NCBI GenBank assembly: GCA_029582265.1 | Contig: CM055816.1 | Span: 88,875,204 to 88,939,203 of the forward strand | Source of the DNA: Zoroaster sp. YZ-2022 | Taxonomy: Eukaryota; Echinodermata; Asteroidea; Forcipulatida; Zoroasteridae | Length of the DNA stretch: 64,000 nt | Direction of reading: 5' to 3' | Shown: positions 1 through 12,164 of the stretch, one piece after another | Layout of the letters: every line of letters begins with the position of its first letter | Position numbering within the stretch: the stretch's first letter is position 1 | Translations under genes and position numbers: made by a program | Notes under the pieces: generated by a model | Databases searched by the model: none | Told to the model about the DNA's origin: nothing | What the model saw: the letters and a program-made list of their open reading frames with translations, nothing else

Positions 1-28
1 ATACATGTATTTAGCCATCATATTTGTG

Positions 29-442
29 ATGTGATCTGGGAAAACCCTTCACATGGTGAAATTTGTAATTTTTGTGTTATATACATCAAATTAACGAGGA
101 CACTGTGTTGTTTTCAAAACTGTTTTATTCATGATTCTAGGTTGTCTATAACTTGAGTTATGCTCTCGGGAAGTTATAGCCATTCGCTGTCCTTAAAAAA
201 CAATGGCGGAAACGAAAAAATAAAGACGGCTTTTTAAATATCTGTCATCATAACACTATGTTTTTACATAAAACGATGGAATTTTTATTTAATATTTTCA
301 AGAATGATCATTTAGATATTAACAATTAAAATGGTAACAAAAACTCAAATTGTCAAACAAAAAATTGGGGGACTATTTTGCCATTATCTTCAAAACAAGT
401 TCGCCGACATCCGACGGGTTTTCCCAGATCGCATCACATTTA
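29..442. mobile_element. Inverted-repeat MITE, family with TCTGGGAAAACCC ends
   Basis: The left end gtgatctgggaaaaccc is mirrored at 415-440 by gggttttcccagatcgcatc, giving an inverted-repeat element of about 410 bp without coding capacity. A diverged relative with the same kind of ends and a similar core (free-standing 'gacggtttatt', 'aaacccacaaa') lies at 61268-61857. Superfamily not determined. Confidence 0.65.
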
Positions 443-1570
443 TGTACAGAAGTAATACCTACATGAAGTGTGCCAGCCTACTGTAACCCACACCACAGCA
501 TTGTACTCCAAATGCACGCATGTACAACGAGCATGGTTACAGGTTTTGCTCCCCCTGCCTGGTTTGCCGTGGGGCATCATGGGACAGGCATTTCAACTCG
601 AAAATCTTAAACTAGAACGAGATACAGTTCTCTCACGTACCAGGTAATGATGACGGTGGTGGTGGTGACGGTGGTGGTGGTGGTGGTGGTTTTTAAAGCG
701 CTCTTACACGAGGTATCACAGTGGCACACTTCATGTAGGTAATAGACATCTGCTACATGCATAATATCATTTCCATTTTTTGCGGGTGATTGTTTACTGG
801 TGCTAGAACATCTATGCTTAGAACCAGTATAGTAAGATATACATGTATATCTTACTATACTGGTTCTAGTATAGTAAGATATACATGTATCCATCATCGT
901 TATGTACATGTATCCCTTCCATTTTATGGCGATGTTTTTTTTACTGGTGCGGGTGGTTGCAAAGCTGTTTTAGATAAAATAAGACATGAACGAATGGTTT
1001 GCAGCTGTAATAGCTATGTTCGTGTAGATAATTTTTCACTTTCTTCCAAAGCTGTTTGATATCAAACATGGCAAACGTGGAAAATGTGTGTAGTTGTCAT
1101 AGATATGATCATCTATCATTTTTCACATTCTTTCTTTTTCCCTCGCTTTTTGATGTTTCATTGCATTTTTTGTTTTTTTTAATTTTTTTATATGGAATAA
1201 CATGGTTTCCTTTGTGCTTCAAAATGTTTGACTTATAATGTGAAATTTACTCGCTTTAATGATGGTATCGATCTTCCCACTAGAACATTTTGTAATGCCA
1301 TTTTGGGAGAAAATGTTTTGTTTGGAACTGAGGAAACTATTTTATTCCTCCTCTTTTTAAATATATATTACCTGTACACCCGAACCCGTGCTATTTAAAC
1401 AATTTCCAAATAAATTTCTTTTTCATCTGAAGATTTCTATACTTTTGGAAAGGATAAGAAATGCTTTAAAATTACACTATACATCTTTAAACAGCTGCTA
1501 AAATAAACAAAAATAATTGTTGTGGTTTTAATCACCCCCTTTTGCCATCATTAATTGGTGTTATAATTAA
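443..1570. other. Intergenic DNA with GGT microsatellite, palindrome and outlier of the 63-bp repeat
   Basis: AT-rich, no gene seen. It holds a short inverted pair of 'cctacatgaagtgtgcca' (about 458-475 and 722-741), a (GGT)n tract at 653-690, and a perfect 46-bp palindrome at 821-866 followed by a partial repeat of its arm to 892. The 'gtggcacacttcatgtaggt' word at 720-739 is the core of the satellite at 62535-64000. Confidence 0.7.
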
Positions 1571-2302
1571 CTTCTGTAGGGGTGTAGGGGGCTCTGGATA
1601 GAGATAGCACCTTCCTGTTGTCTGGCAGCTGCGCTCTACTTGGTAGAGTGGACGGGCATCACTGGTTCTCATCCATCTCCTAAATCTCTCACGTGTTGGC
1701 TCCAAGTGCCACACCCCAGTACACCGCTTCAGCTGGCGGGCTAAACCACGTGAAGGGGTGGTGTCTACACTGCACCACTGGGCGGATGAGCTGCACCTGC
1801 ACAGCCAACGGCCAGGACGGAGGAAGTCCATGTTTGACTCAACGGCCATGTGTAAAGGAGTAAACCTTCCAAATCAGGAGTGGAGCCCCGAAGGCGGACC
1901 CGTGCCTTGCAAACACCGTTTCGGCAGCTCCTGCAGCTAAACCATCACCAAACGTCGTGTTCTGCACTCCTTTGGATATTTTCTGCCCAGGCCTGCGCCC
2001 TGGACAGGCCACTCCAGCCCCGCTGCCTAGCCAGCGAGGACACAACACGGGGGACAGCAGTTACGGGTGATAAGCCTATCTCGATTGGCGAAGAGAACGG
2101 GCGCCACGGGCTGTCCCTAACGGTGGGAGGAATCATCGTGTTCCACTGGTCGGCTACCGCCCGCCTCAAGCCGGGCAGCCCCCGGTCAATAAGGTGCCGA
2201 CCCGCCAACGTCCATCTGCCTCACTGGGTGCGTGGGGCTTAGTGTAAAGCACAACAAGCGGACGTCAACATTGCACCAAACAAGCAACAAAAGAAAACGA
2301 AG

Positions 2303-3034
2303 ATGCCAGCTCTTCGCATATCAAGCTGGAATGTCAGAACCATGTGCACAGGGCTCTCAGACAGCCCTGACAACATCGACGACTCACGCAAGACTGCCAT
2401 CATCGACCGCGAGTTCAATCGACTCAATGTTGACATTGCTGCTCTACAAGAGACACGGCTCGCCGACTGCGGCTCCCTGAAGGAGCAAAACTACACCTTC
2501 TGGCAAGGCAGAAACGCAGACGAGACCCGAGAGTATGGTGTGGGCTTTGCTGTGAAGAACACCCTGCTTGCTACAACTGAACTACCGACAGGAAGCTCTG
2601 AACGTATCCTTGCCATTCGCATATCCACTAGCAGCGGACCAGCCAACCTGCTGAGCGTCTATGCCCCGACACTCTATTCATCACCGGAGTCAAAAGACAA
2701 GTTTTACGATGAACTTGACATGGCCGTCAGCACCATCCCAAAGAACGAGCACCTGTTTCTCCTGGGGGACTTCAATGCTAGGGTTGGCGCCGACCACGAA
2801 TCCCGGCCAGACTGTCTTGGACACTTTGGTGTGGGGAACATGAATGAGAATGGGCAGAGACTGTTAGAGTTATGCTGCTTCCAATGGCTCTGCATCACCA
2901 ATACCTTTTTCCAGATCAAGCCTCTGCACAGGGTCTCCTGGAGACACTCCAGATCTAAACGGTGGCACCAACTCGACCTCATCATCACGAGACGACAGGC
3001 ACTCAACAACGTACTTCACCCGCACATTTCATAG
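2303..3034 (+). pseudogene. LINE endonuclease domain (5' part of broken ORF)
   Basis: The peptide begins MPALRISSWNVRTMCTG, the SWNVR start of an exonuclease-endonuclease-phosphatase domain, followed by IAALQETRL (the catalytic glutamate) and FLLGDFNARVG (the GDFN motif). This nuclease nicks target DNA for target-primed reverse transcription. The frame ends at a premature stop at 3032. Reading one base over from about 3018 recovers the typical CDTDHSLVL end of the domain, so a single-base indel lies near 3017. Confidence 0.88.
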
Positions 3035-3136
3035 TGCGGACTGTGACACGGATCACTCTCTCGTCCTCAGCAAGGTCAAACTACTACCCAGACAGATCCA
3101 CCACGCTATAAACAAAAGGTCCGTCCTTGCAGCAAT

Positions 3137-5003
3137 GTCAGCCGCTCCATTGACCCAAACGTCAATCAGCTCTTCCTCACCTCCCTTGACCAAGCACTCT
3201 CTGCCTCCGGCCAGCAAAGTGCTGCAGACAAGTGGATCTGCATACGTGACAACATCTACAATCAAGCCCTCGCAGTATATGGCAGGAAAATGAGAAAGAA
3301 TGCAGACTGGTTTGAGGCAAATGCTGCGGAGATGGAGCCAGTCATTGAGGCCAAGCGCATTGCCTTCCTCAAGCACAAGGAAAGCCCTTCAACAAGGAAC
3401 CTTGAAGCTTTGAGAGAAGCCAGGAGAATAACCCAGCAAACGGCACGACGCTGTGCCAACAACTACTGGCTACAGCTCTCCTCCAGGATACAGGCCGCCT
3501 TCAACACGGGTGACATCAGGGGCATGTACGATGGGATAAAACAAGCCACGGGCCCCTCCATCAAGAAAACGGCGCCACTCAAGTCAAAGTCCGGTGACGT
3601 TATCATCAACCACAGTAAGCAGATGGAAAGGTGGGCTGAGCATTACATGGAGCTATACGCTATTGAGAACATAGTGTCAGAGGAGGCTCTAAACGGCATC
3701 GTAATCCTGCCTGTGATGGAGGAGCTCGACAAGGAACCTACACAGGAGGAGCTCAGCAAAGCCATTGACAGCCTCGCTTGCGGCAAGGCTCCAGGTGCTG
3801 ACGGGATAACACCTGACGTCATTAAACTTGGAAAACCTTCCCTTCTGCCACATCTCCACGACCTCCTCTGTCTTTGCTGGAACGAAGGAGTCATCCCCCA
3901 GGACATGCGCGATGCCAAGATTGTCACACTGTACAAGAATAAGGGCGATCGCAGTGACTGTAATAATTACCGCGGAATCTCTCTGCTCAGCGTCGTGGGG
4001 AAGGTCTTCGCCAGCGTTGCCCTTGCCAGACTCCAGCTCCTAGCAGAGCGTGTTTACCCTCAGTCACAGTGCGGTTTCAGGGCAGTGAGGTCCACGGTGG
4101 ATATGATCTTCACCCTCCGGCAGCTCCAGGAGAAATGCCAAGAACAGAGGAGACCACTGTATCTCGCCTTCGTTGATCTCACAAAGGCGTTTGACTTCGT
4201 CAGCAGAGAGGGTCTCTTCAAGCTACTTGCGAACATTGGCTGTCCCCCAAAGCTCTTCAACATTATAACATCCTTCCATGTCAACATGCAAGGTTCAGTC
4301 TGCTATGACGGTGAAACCTCACAGAACTTCCCAATCTGCAGCGGAGTGAAGCAGGGCTGTGTTCTCGCACTGACCCTCTTCGGAATCTTTTTCTCTCTCC
4401 TACTGTCATTTGCTTTTGGCTCATCTTCTGAAGGCGTCTATTTACGCACTAGAGCTGACGGCAAACTCTTCAACCTTGCCCGACTGAGGTCGAAGACCAA
4501 AGTGACCAGCGTGCTCCTGAGGGAGATGCTATTTGCAGACGATGCAGCACTTACATCCCACACCGAGTCAGGGCTCCAGCGGCTGATGGATAGGCTATCC
4601 CATGCCTGCAAAGAATTCGGCCTCTCCATCAGCATTAAGAAGACTAATGTCATGGGCCAAGGAGTCGAAACCCCACCTAGCATCTCCATCGACAATAAGA
4701 CTCTCGACTGTGTGAACACCTTCACGTACCTCGGATCCAGAGTCTCTAGCAATCTGTCACTTGATGCAGAACTGAGTTCCCGTCTTGCGAGGGCCGCCGC
4801 AATGATGGCCAGGCTGTCAACGAGAGTTTGGTCCAACAAGAACTTAACTATGCACACCAAGCTCCAGGTCTATCAAGCCTGTGTCATCAGTACCCTGCTG
4901 TACAGCAGTGAGGCCTGGGCCCCTTACTCCAAACATGAAAAACGGCTGAACAGTTTCCACCTGCGATGCCTACGTCGCATCCTGGGCATTCACATGGCAG
5001 GAG
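3137..5003 (+). pseudogene. LINE reverse transcriptase domain (middle of broken ORF)
   Basis: Open from about 3137 in the same frame as the endonuclease piece. Reverse transcriptase motifs appear in order: GKAPGADGITPDVIK, YKNKGDRSDCNNYRGISLLS, QCGFRAVRSTVDMIF, FVDLTKAFD (first catalytic aspartate), VKQGCVLALTLFGIFF and MLFADDAAL (the FADD catalytic pair). The block TFTYLGSRVSS follows. An extra A at about 4994 shifts the frame before the C-terminal part. The QGCVLA motif has L where most relatives have P. Confidence 0.9.
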
Positions 5004-5447
5004 AAAGTTCCCAACACGGAAGTTCTGGATCGTGCCCACTCCACCAGCATGTTCGCCATGTTGAGCAAGCGTCGCCTCAGATGGCTTGGCCATGTCCACA
5101 GGATGGATTCCATTCGACTCCCTAGGGCCATCCTGTACGGCGAGCTGTTGACAGGATCCAGGCCTATTGGTCGCCCGTGCCTGCGCTACAAGGATGTTTG
5201 CAAGCGCGACATGAAACAGGCAGGCATCGACCCCAACATTTGGGAGGATGCTGCACAAGACCGAGGCGTATGGAGACAATCAGTCGCGACAGGAATCTGC
5301 CGCGCTGAGGAGAGGCGTACCTCCTTACTGCAGGAGAAGAGACAGAAGAGGAGACTGAGAGCAGCAGACCCCACATCCGTGCCCACTGACGGACGGATGC
5401 CTACAAAATTAACTTCTGTTGATCATGGCTTCTATCTTTCGAAATAA
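5004..5447 (+). pseudogene. LINE C-terminal tail, shifted frame
   Basis: In the next frame the sequence resumes with AMLSKRRLRWLGHVHRMDS, then GRPCLRYKDVCKRDMKQAGI, the standard tail of this LINE protein group, ending at a stop at 5445. It belongs to the same element as the upstream domains and is separated from them only by the indel near 4994. Confidence 0.85.
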
Positions 5448-5597
5448 TTTCTGCAAAATTAATGTTTGCTTGCTCTTTTTTTTTAAGTTAATTTTATGTG
5501 CAACATGTAGACAGTATACTAGCATAGACAATGTACTAGCATGCTATAAATAAGTGTTTTCCAGAAAACTACACAGGTTTTCACTAACTTATATATT

Positions 5598-5820
5598 TCG
5601 CGGAACCCGTTGCTATAGGATTCTAGCCGGCCAATCGTCATCGGGCAAGCTCGGTGGTCGAGAGGTTAAGACATCTGCACTAGTAAGCAGGAGGTCATGG
5701 GTTCGAATTCTGTGAAGTCGCCTGTGAAGTTTGTTCCACAGACACTCGGTTTTTTCTCATCTATTTTTGTATTTCTTTTTCATAATATGCTGCCAAAGGA
5801 ATAAAGTGTAAGTTATGATG
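5598..5820 (+). mobile_element. tRNA-Thr-derived SINE copy
   Basis: The head reads 'ctcggtggtcgagaggtta', then an anticodon arm 'ctgcactagtaagcag' with AGT in the loop, then the B-box word gggttcgaattc. This resembles tRNA-Thr(AGT). The body 'cacagacactcgg' and the segment before the head ('gattctagccggccaat') recur in the copy at 60186-60412. It is a repeat, not a functional tRNA gene: the acceptor stem does not pair and the B box is mutated. Confidence 0.75.
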
Positions 5821-6463
5821 CATTTATTAACTAAATCATTCAGGGAAAGAGCCCAGGATCTCCAAAACTATCGGTTATGTCAGATCTAAACATACACAAG
5901 GTTTGCATCCATTGGTGCAGTCAGAGGAGGGGTAGGACAAAGAAGACAATTCCCCTCCCCCTTTTTTAATCACCATAACCATAGAGAAGATGTCCATTAA
6001 CCTCATTTATAAAAAACGACTCTGAGGATTATTCTTATTAGTTACCATGGTATTCTCATTTTTCCCAATAAATAGAATATCATTTTCTCATGTTGAAATA
6101 AAATTATATTTTCCTTCACTATTTTGTTGATAAATCAAAATAACCAAAATAATGTTTATGTAAAACTTTAACTGGTTTGTATCTTTTGTATCCCTAGAAA
6201 GTGATATCATTTTCAAGAAAATAATTTATAATTGTGATTGCTTACTTCCGTTTTGAATTTCAGAGAGCATACTCTACTAAATTCTACATTGGAATAAAAA
6301 TCTGAATGCAATTGCCTCTTTTATTATTGTAGACAATCTGCTCTATGCAACAACATCAATCAGTTGTCCAAGTGTAAGATCCTGCTGCTGAGTGCAACAA
6401 GATCCATCAGCAAGAACAAAAGATCTTTTGTTTCATCCTTTGTGTTCAAACATGGTTTATGGT
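5821..6463. other. Intergenic, nothing recognised
   Basis: AT-rich sequence without long open frames, splice-consistent exons or clear repeats. Confidence 0.6.
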
Positions 6464-6744
6464 TAACACTATGATTAACTTTACCCTGAAAATGCCTTGA
6501 AAATCTGTTTTACTGTGAAATAATTTCATGATGACACAATACTGTGAAAACACCATGAGATACTCTTGGGATTCCTTCGGCATGAAAATGCTGTGAAAAT
6601 GCCATGAACTTCTTGGGGCAGTTTTGGGGCAGCTCATTAATTCTCGAGAGCGCTGTGAATTTGCTGTGAAATTACCATGAACTGTTATTTCAAGGCAGAA
6701 CTGATTTTCAGGGCATTTTCAGTGTGAAGTTGTTCATAGTGTAA
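6464..6744. mobile_element. Inverted-repeat MITE, AACACTATG ends
   Basis: The left end 'aacactatgattaacttta' followed by 'ccctgaaaatgcc' is mirrored on the right by 'ggcattttcagtgtgaag' and 'ttcatagtgtaa', about 280 bp apart. The interior repeats the words 'gccatgaac' and 'ctgtgaaa'. It has no coding capacity. Confidence 0.6.
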
Positions 6745-7635
6745 TAACATAATAAACTGATACCTTCTCAAGTTGATTCAAATAGTGTAAGCATTCTCAT
6801 AGAAATATTGTTGCCAAGGCAATATTTAGAAATGTATCTCTTTTTGGTTTGTGTTTCAGGTACGGAACAGTGGAAGCAGCAACAATTCCCTCATAAGGAA
6901 TAATGGATTCATGGAACAACCTAGTTAGCGTAGCATGACAACAGCCAGATAATACAAGCACTAGTTGGAATGCAACTGATTCTTGGAGCATCTTGGGTTA
7001 CCATGACAACGCAGCAAAACCGATCAAGAGCACGGATCAAATGTTTCACAAATTTCGAAGGCAATCCTAATAAAGTTTTCAAGACAATGTAAATGGACCA
7101 AGCAATAACTACTATTGTTATTATTGTTATCACATGTCATGTGCTTGTCATGTGAGTAAGCAAATGGGCCAAGGGAGTTGGGCTTAATGCAATATAGATT
7201 CGTACATACATGTACATACATGTTTGGGATTGTTATTTTTTGTAGTGGAAATTCGGAGTGCATGTCTTGAATGGTGTAGTGTTATAAATGTAACTAGTGT
7301 AAGATACATGTTTGTGTTTTAAAAACTATTTACCATTTTACCTATTTAAAGTCATGGTGAACATGCTTGGTTTGGACTTTCTTAATAACTTCATGCATGA
7401 ATATATTTCTCCGTTTCTTTTCAAGATTAATTTCCAGATTGTATAGAGTTATATAAAAGAACTTTAACTTGAATATACCAAACAATAATACCTGTACTTA
7501 GAATGAGTGTACACCATGGGAGTCGATCGATACTTTGAATTGGGGGGGGGGGGGGGGACACGACATGTGAGGTTGAAGCCGTGGAATTTGGTTGGGGCCA
7601 ACACACTAGGGCACCTCTAAATTTTGGATTCTATA
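6745..7635. other. Intergenic, nothing recognised apart from a G homopolymer
   Basis: No gene seen. A run of about 17 G lies at 7541-7557, a likely hotspot for length variation and assembly error. Confidence 0.6.
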
Positions 7636-7639
7636 CATG

Positions 7640-7905
7640 ATGCTGCTTCTCCTCCTCCTCCTCCTCCTCCTCCTCCTCTTCTGTCTTCTCCTCCTCCTCC
7701 TCTGTCTTCTCCTCCTCTGTCTTCTCCTCCTCCTCTGTCTTCTCCTCTGTCTTCTCCTTCTCTGTCTTCTCCTCCTCTGTCTTCTCCTCCTCCTCCTCCT
7801 CTGTCTTCTCCTCCTCCTCTGTCTTCTCCTCCTCCGTCTTCTCCTCCGTCTTTTCCTCCTCCGTCTTTTCCTCCTCCGTCTTTTCCTCCTCATCCTCATC
7901 CTCCG
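7640..7905. repeat. CTC/CTT-rich pyrimidine microsatellite
   Basis: About 265 bp of interrupted (CTC)n with periodic 'tgtctt' insertions. It reads as poly-Pro/Ser, poly-Leu or, on the other strand, Glu/Arg-rich frames in all registers. These are not genes. The strict purine/pyrimidine strand bias could favour triplex DNA. Confidence 0.9.
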
Positions 7906-7909
7906 ACGA

Positions 7910-8576
7910 ACCTTCAGTCAACTGTAAATTACCTTTGGTATTTTATTTGCCATCAAGATTAGTAGGGTACATTAAAAATGTTTTATATTTGTATGATATT
8001 TTTGAAAGTTAGTTAATTTTTTTTCTTCTGAATTCTAAATTAAATTAATGGTTATTGTATTACATGTGTATAATTTTCGGGATGAGGCTCATGTTAAAAA
8101 AAATGTGATGTGGTTGCCGACATTAATCTTAACCATGTCCTTAAGGTACCATACAAAGATGGCCGTCTTGGTAATTACACACACTAGTCTATGACATTGA
8201 TAATTGATTATATCCAAAAAATAGTCTGGTGCCTGTGATGCCTGTGATGCCTGTGTGCCAACTTCTTAGTAAACTTCAATGTGCCTTTTGGGAACCTGAC
8301 AACATGGCTGTCTTGTGAACGACTTTCAGTGCCTTAGAATAAGCTGTGAATTTTATTGTATTATATAATTATAAAGTTCAGTTTTACACTGTTTCACGGC
8401 CTACATGTATTTTGTTTTAAATTTTAAATTTTCCCATAATTCTTGAAACGAAATCTGACCTTAGTGCCTTTACCAGTGATAGGAACACTCTTAGTTATGT
8501 TGTGTTTATTGTTAATGAAGGGTCCTCCTGTCATTAAATACAAATACTGCACACGTTTGTATTATTGAAGTACATG
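7910..8576. other. Intergenic, nothing recognised
   Basis: AT-rich. The word 'gtgatgcctgt' is repeated at about 8236-8256. No gene seen. Confidence 0.55.
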
Positions 8577-8752
8577 TGAAGAGTTTCATAGCAAAACGCG
8601 ATAAACGCCATATTTAAAACTTTTGCACCAACACCACTCAGACATCGTTCACAGGTAGGCAAACACAAGTTCCAACTCGGTTTTTAGCAAAATGTGATAT
8701 CTGCAAATATATCCTCTCAGCCAATATAGCGTTTTGCTATGAAACTCTTCGT
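8577..8752. mobile_element. Short inverted-repeat MITE, GAAGAGTTTCATAGC ends
   Basis: 'gaagagtttcatagcaaaac' at 8578 is mirrored by 'gttttgctatgaaactcttc' at 8731-8750, enclosing about 130 bp. Ends match almost perfectly over 20 bp. Only one copy was seen in the window. Confidence 0.7.
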
Positions 8753-10720
8753 GTATTTTATTAAAGTTTTTTTCTGTATATACATTGTATCTGGAATATT
8801 TTGTAGCCGTCCCCTAATTTAAAAAGAAAAAAGTCAGACGAGCATGAGAAGGCCACCAGCGGGGACGCAGGTCATTATGCTCAATTGATGAGACCTGGTC
8901 ATTATGGCCACATGTTGAATTTGATTTTCATTCACTTTCATTGACTTTTATCGAGTGCCTATTGCTCGTCATCTGGTTTGCTCCATTGTAGTTTTGATCA
9001 AACATACTTTTATGCAGCGGCGTAGTCACGGAGGGGGGGGGGCGGCTGTGGATTTTCATATTGTATGAATGAGGCTACAGAGGGTCGTTGTCACTTAGAG
9101 TACTATGATTGCCTGGGTACCATTGTCGGTTACCATAGGTATCAACGGCCCCTTCAGTCAAAAATAGTCTAGTTATACTGGCTCACAACATAGTGCATTT
9201 TGAAACGATATTTCTCAGATTTCACATGCTTAGGCCTATATATGTACATGTACGTTGCTCCTAAGGTATACCAATACTGCTTGTAAGCCTTGGGGATGAG
9301 GTTGCTGAAAAGTGTCATGTTCAGCAAGTCTCGTTACTACTCAAAGGATCGATGTCAACTATCCTGCTTGGGAGAAACGTGGATACCCACGGTCGTAAAT
9401 CCCGAGGGGATGAAGGATATATAGGCCTACCCCCACTTTTTGGCCCGGGGTATGGTCCATAGGATTATTTTCAGTCCCGAGTTCAGCTAAAACTAGACGC
9501 CGATTCCATGCCCTGTCAAACTTTTGCTCTCATCGTGACAATATTGGCCCTTTTATTAGTCAACAGAACTTGCTTTGTATGGATCCAACCACTTCGACAG
9601 ATGAGACAAGTTCAAATGAGGGAAGTACACTAGTTAACGTGTGCACTGTGTACATAGTCGTACAATGGAACATGTACATGATTTATCTTAAACTGAAGAA
9701 TATTACTATATTACTACTGTAGACTTAAGTTCGACATGGCAGGAAACCTACCGGTCCCTTTTTCTGTTCTTGTTATCTTGTCCATGTACTGTGCATAGTA
9801 TCAAGAACAAAAAAGATTAATAACTTTAAATAATTCTGCTGCCACCTATATTTTCAAAAAATCTAAATTTATGACTCGTAGTAAGGTTTTCGCCTTGACT
9901 AATGACAGTGATAGTATATGTTGTGTACTTATATTTGGTGTATATATTTAGTCTAATAATGAACTTTGAGTGCATTTTAAATTGTCAAAGTATTGAGAAT
10001 GGTATATATTCTGTTTCTGTTTCTATTTATTCATACTTGTATGTTTATTGTTTAGGTGGACACTAACCAAAGATTTATACTATAAACATACAATAATAAC
10101 TTTTAATAGTTGAGCAATACGTTATAATATGCACCGAGTTAAATAAAAGTTTATCAAAGAAAATTTGAAAATTATTATTTTTTTCAAGATTTCCCTTGCC
10201 CAAGAAAACTAACCAATTGGTATATTCTGCTGAATCGGATTTTTTTAAGTTAAAAAAAATACAAAGTTTACCCCCTTGTTCTTCAACATTTTGCCTCAAA
10301 ATATTGTTTGGTTTTAATTTCATAATTTTGAAATATAGTGGCACGAACTTTTCGCAATTTGAATTGTCTGTCTTTCCAACTTTTTCCGATTTTTTTTTAG
10401 ATTTTCAAAGAAAATATGAAAATGTTAACTTGTTTATGAAAATTGCCCATTGTCCATTGTCTATAGTGACCCAAAAATAAATATTTGGGTCCAGTTTTTG
10501 GAGGGAACACTAAAAGCCTTATCGACTTTTTTACCTTTGATGAAAATAAATCGGAGGACAATGCATTTTTCTTTTCAAAATTGGCTAAAAAATATTGTTT
10601 ACTTTTGTCTGAGACGAAAATAAAGTGCCCGGGAACGTATTGTTCGCAATTTGAATCATCTGCCTAACCAACTTTTTCCAAAAATAGATATCAACAGTAT
10701 ATGAGCCAAATTTGAGAAAA
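8753..10720. other. Intergenic; weak ~300-bp direct duplication near its end
   Basis: No gene seen. Two diverged copies of a block containing 'cgcaatttgaat' and 'ccaactttttcc' lie at about 10255-10400 and 10555-10690. G-rich run at 9035-9042. Confidence 0.5.
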
Positions 10721-10721
10721 A

Positions 10722-10812
10722 TCCACAGGCGACTCGGGCGATATTCGAGCCCGCGACCTCCTGCTTACTAGTGGGGAATTAACCTGCCAATCACCGCCTC
10801 GGAAGCACCAAG
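10722..10812 (-). mobile_element. tRNA-Thr-derived SINE fragment, reverse orientation
   Basis: Reverse complement of the SINE head seen at 5640 and 60240: 'caggcgactcgggcg', 'ttcgagcccgcgacctcctg', 'cttactagtg'. Truncated and diverged. Confidence 0.65.
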
Positions 10813-11156
10813 TATATATACATAGGCCTATGTCTATACGTAAAATCGAATCAATCATTTTGATCATATCAATAACCTTTAGTGCGAAACAACAAATTAA
10901 TACGAATTCATGGTGTTGCAGTTGCATAAATAGCGCCCTCTTCAGGCCATGGCCTGTAGCGTAATACATTGAAATTAAAACACCGGTCATGGTTTCGTTG
11001 TATAGGAATCTTTGAAACGAGATATGGTTTAAATTTCAATTCCATCTACCCACACTTGGATTGATGCTGTGGTTGTCAATTCGATGGTTTCAGTGCAAGG
11101 GACACTGGTTCACTGATACTAATGACACAGATATTTAAAAGTTTAAATTTAAATGG
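10813..11156. other. Intergenic, nothing recognised
   Basis: AT-rich sequence leading to the left arm of the large inverted structure; no gene seen. Confidence 0.5.
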
Positions 11157-11832
11157 TTGCGCAATCACAGTAATTTAAGTAGTTTCAAACTTAGTTCCTA
11201 TTAACAACAGGACTAGTGGCGCATGCTGTTCGTCTACTGGTCTGTTCAATGGCAGGTGACCAGTGTTCGAATCCTAGTAGCGCCAAATTTTATTTTCATT
11301 TTACATGGTTGAGCAATCACGATGGTATATTTAAGTAGTATTAAATTCACCTCTGTATACCAACAGGATTGGTGGCGCAAGACGTTAGTCCACTGGTCGG
11401 TCATTAGTTGCAGTCCATCTGGGTTCGAACCCCAGCAGCGACAAATTTCTTTTTCATTTTATCACAATGGTTTATTTAAGTAGTTTTAAATTCTTATCCA
11501 ACTACCAACAGGATAAATGGCGCAAGCCGTTAGTCCACTGGTCTGTCAATTGCAGGCAGTTCCAGGCTGGTACGTCCGGGTTCGAATCCTGCTCCTGAGA
11601 CACAGAGACATGGCAGCTGCTGGCTGCGGCAATGGCTTGGGGACCGCCATGTCTCTCCCCTGAAGGTTAGAGCGTGGAGGAAATGTACGGACGGGGGAGA
11701 AAAGGAGGGACCGGGAGGGTAGCGACCTCCCAGAAGGGTGCTAAGGTGATCACCATGCCGGGGTGTCCCGGACTTTGAGTCATCCTAATACCTGGTCGAC
11801 ACTCTGACTAACTCTCCGCACTTTTTTACAAT
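11157..11832 (+). repeat. Left inverted arm with three tandem tRNA-like units
   Basis: Three units spaced about 150 bp apart start near 11214, 11365 and 11513. Each has an A-box-like 'tggcgca(a/t)g', 'ccactggtc' or 'ctactggtc', and a B box (gttcgaatcc or gttcgaacccc). The first can pair TGGCGC with GCGCCA at its ends, like an acceptor stem. Units are joined by 'tttaagtagt(a/t)tta'. Inward of them is a non-tRNA block with an 11-bp hairpin (agagacatggc / gccatgtctct) and ending 'ctaactctccgcac'. All units read toward the satellite. Confidence 0.8.
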
Positions 11833-12164
11833 TTTTTTTGTTAATTTATTTTTTTAAATTATTATTATACACAATTGATCTCCAAATTACATGGAAGAAG
11901 TCCTGGATCAGAAGTGTACAGCCACGCAGTAACAAGTTTCATTTATAATATTTTTCTTGAGGTGAACAGTTGGAATATGCGAAGCTAACAGAAGGAAGCT
12001 TTTTGTCTGCAAAATACAAATTAAAAAATTTTGAATTTTACCTATATCTTTTTCATAAAATATTGATTTTCTTAAATAGATGGAAAGATGATAGGCGTCT
12101 CAAATTACCACAACTGTGTTCAAGGCACTCTCTCCAGCAAGAATTAATTATTTAGAAAATTTGT

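Larger units (their letters stand above)
1575..5450 (+). mobile_element. APE-type non-LTR retrotransposon (LINE), damaged
   Basis: A GC-rich island in AT-rich DNA. About 700 bp of non-coding 5' leader precede a single large ORF with an apurinic-type endonuclease, a reverse transcriptase and a C-terminal tail ending in 'RRLRWLGHVHRMD...'. The frame is broken at about 3017, restored before 3137, and broken again at about 4994 by one extra base. The copy is therefore not expected to make an intact protein. The 3' end fades out near 5450. Clade is not assigned; proteins of this kind are common in marine invertebrates and often mislabelled as craniofacial development protein 2-like. Confidence 0.88.

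Noticed and set aside
1532..2242. Small frames in the GC-rich stretch before the LINE ORF
   Set aside because: This is the LINE 5' leader; frames on both strands overlap and none resembles a known first ORF.
7606..7962. Poly-Pro, poly-Leu and Glu/Arg-rich frames
   Set aside because: Translations of a CTC/CTT microsatellite in all registers.
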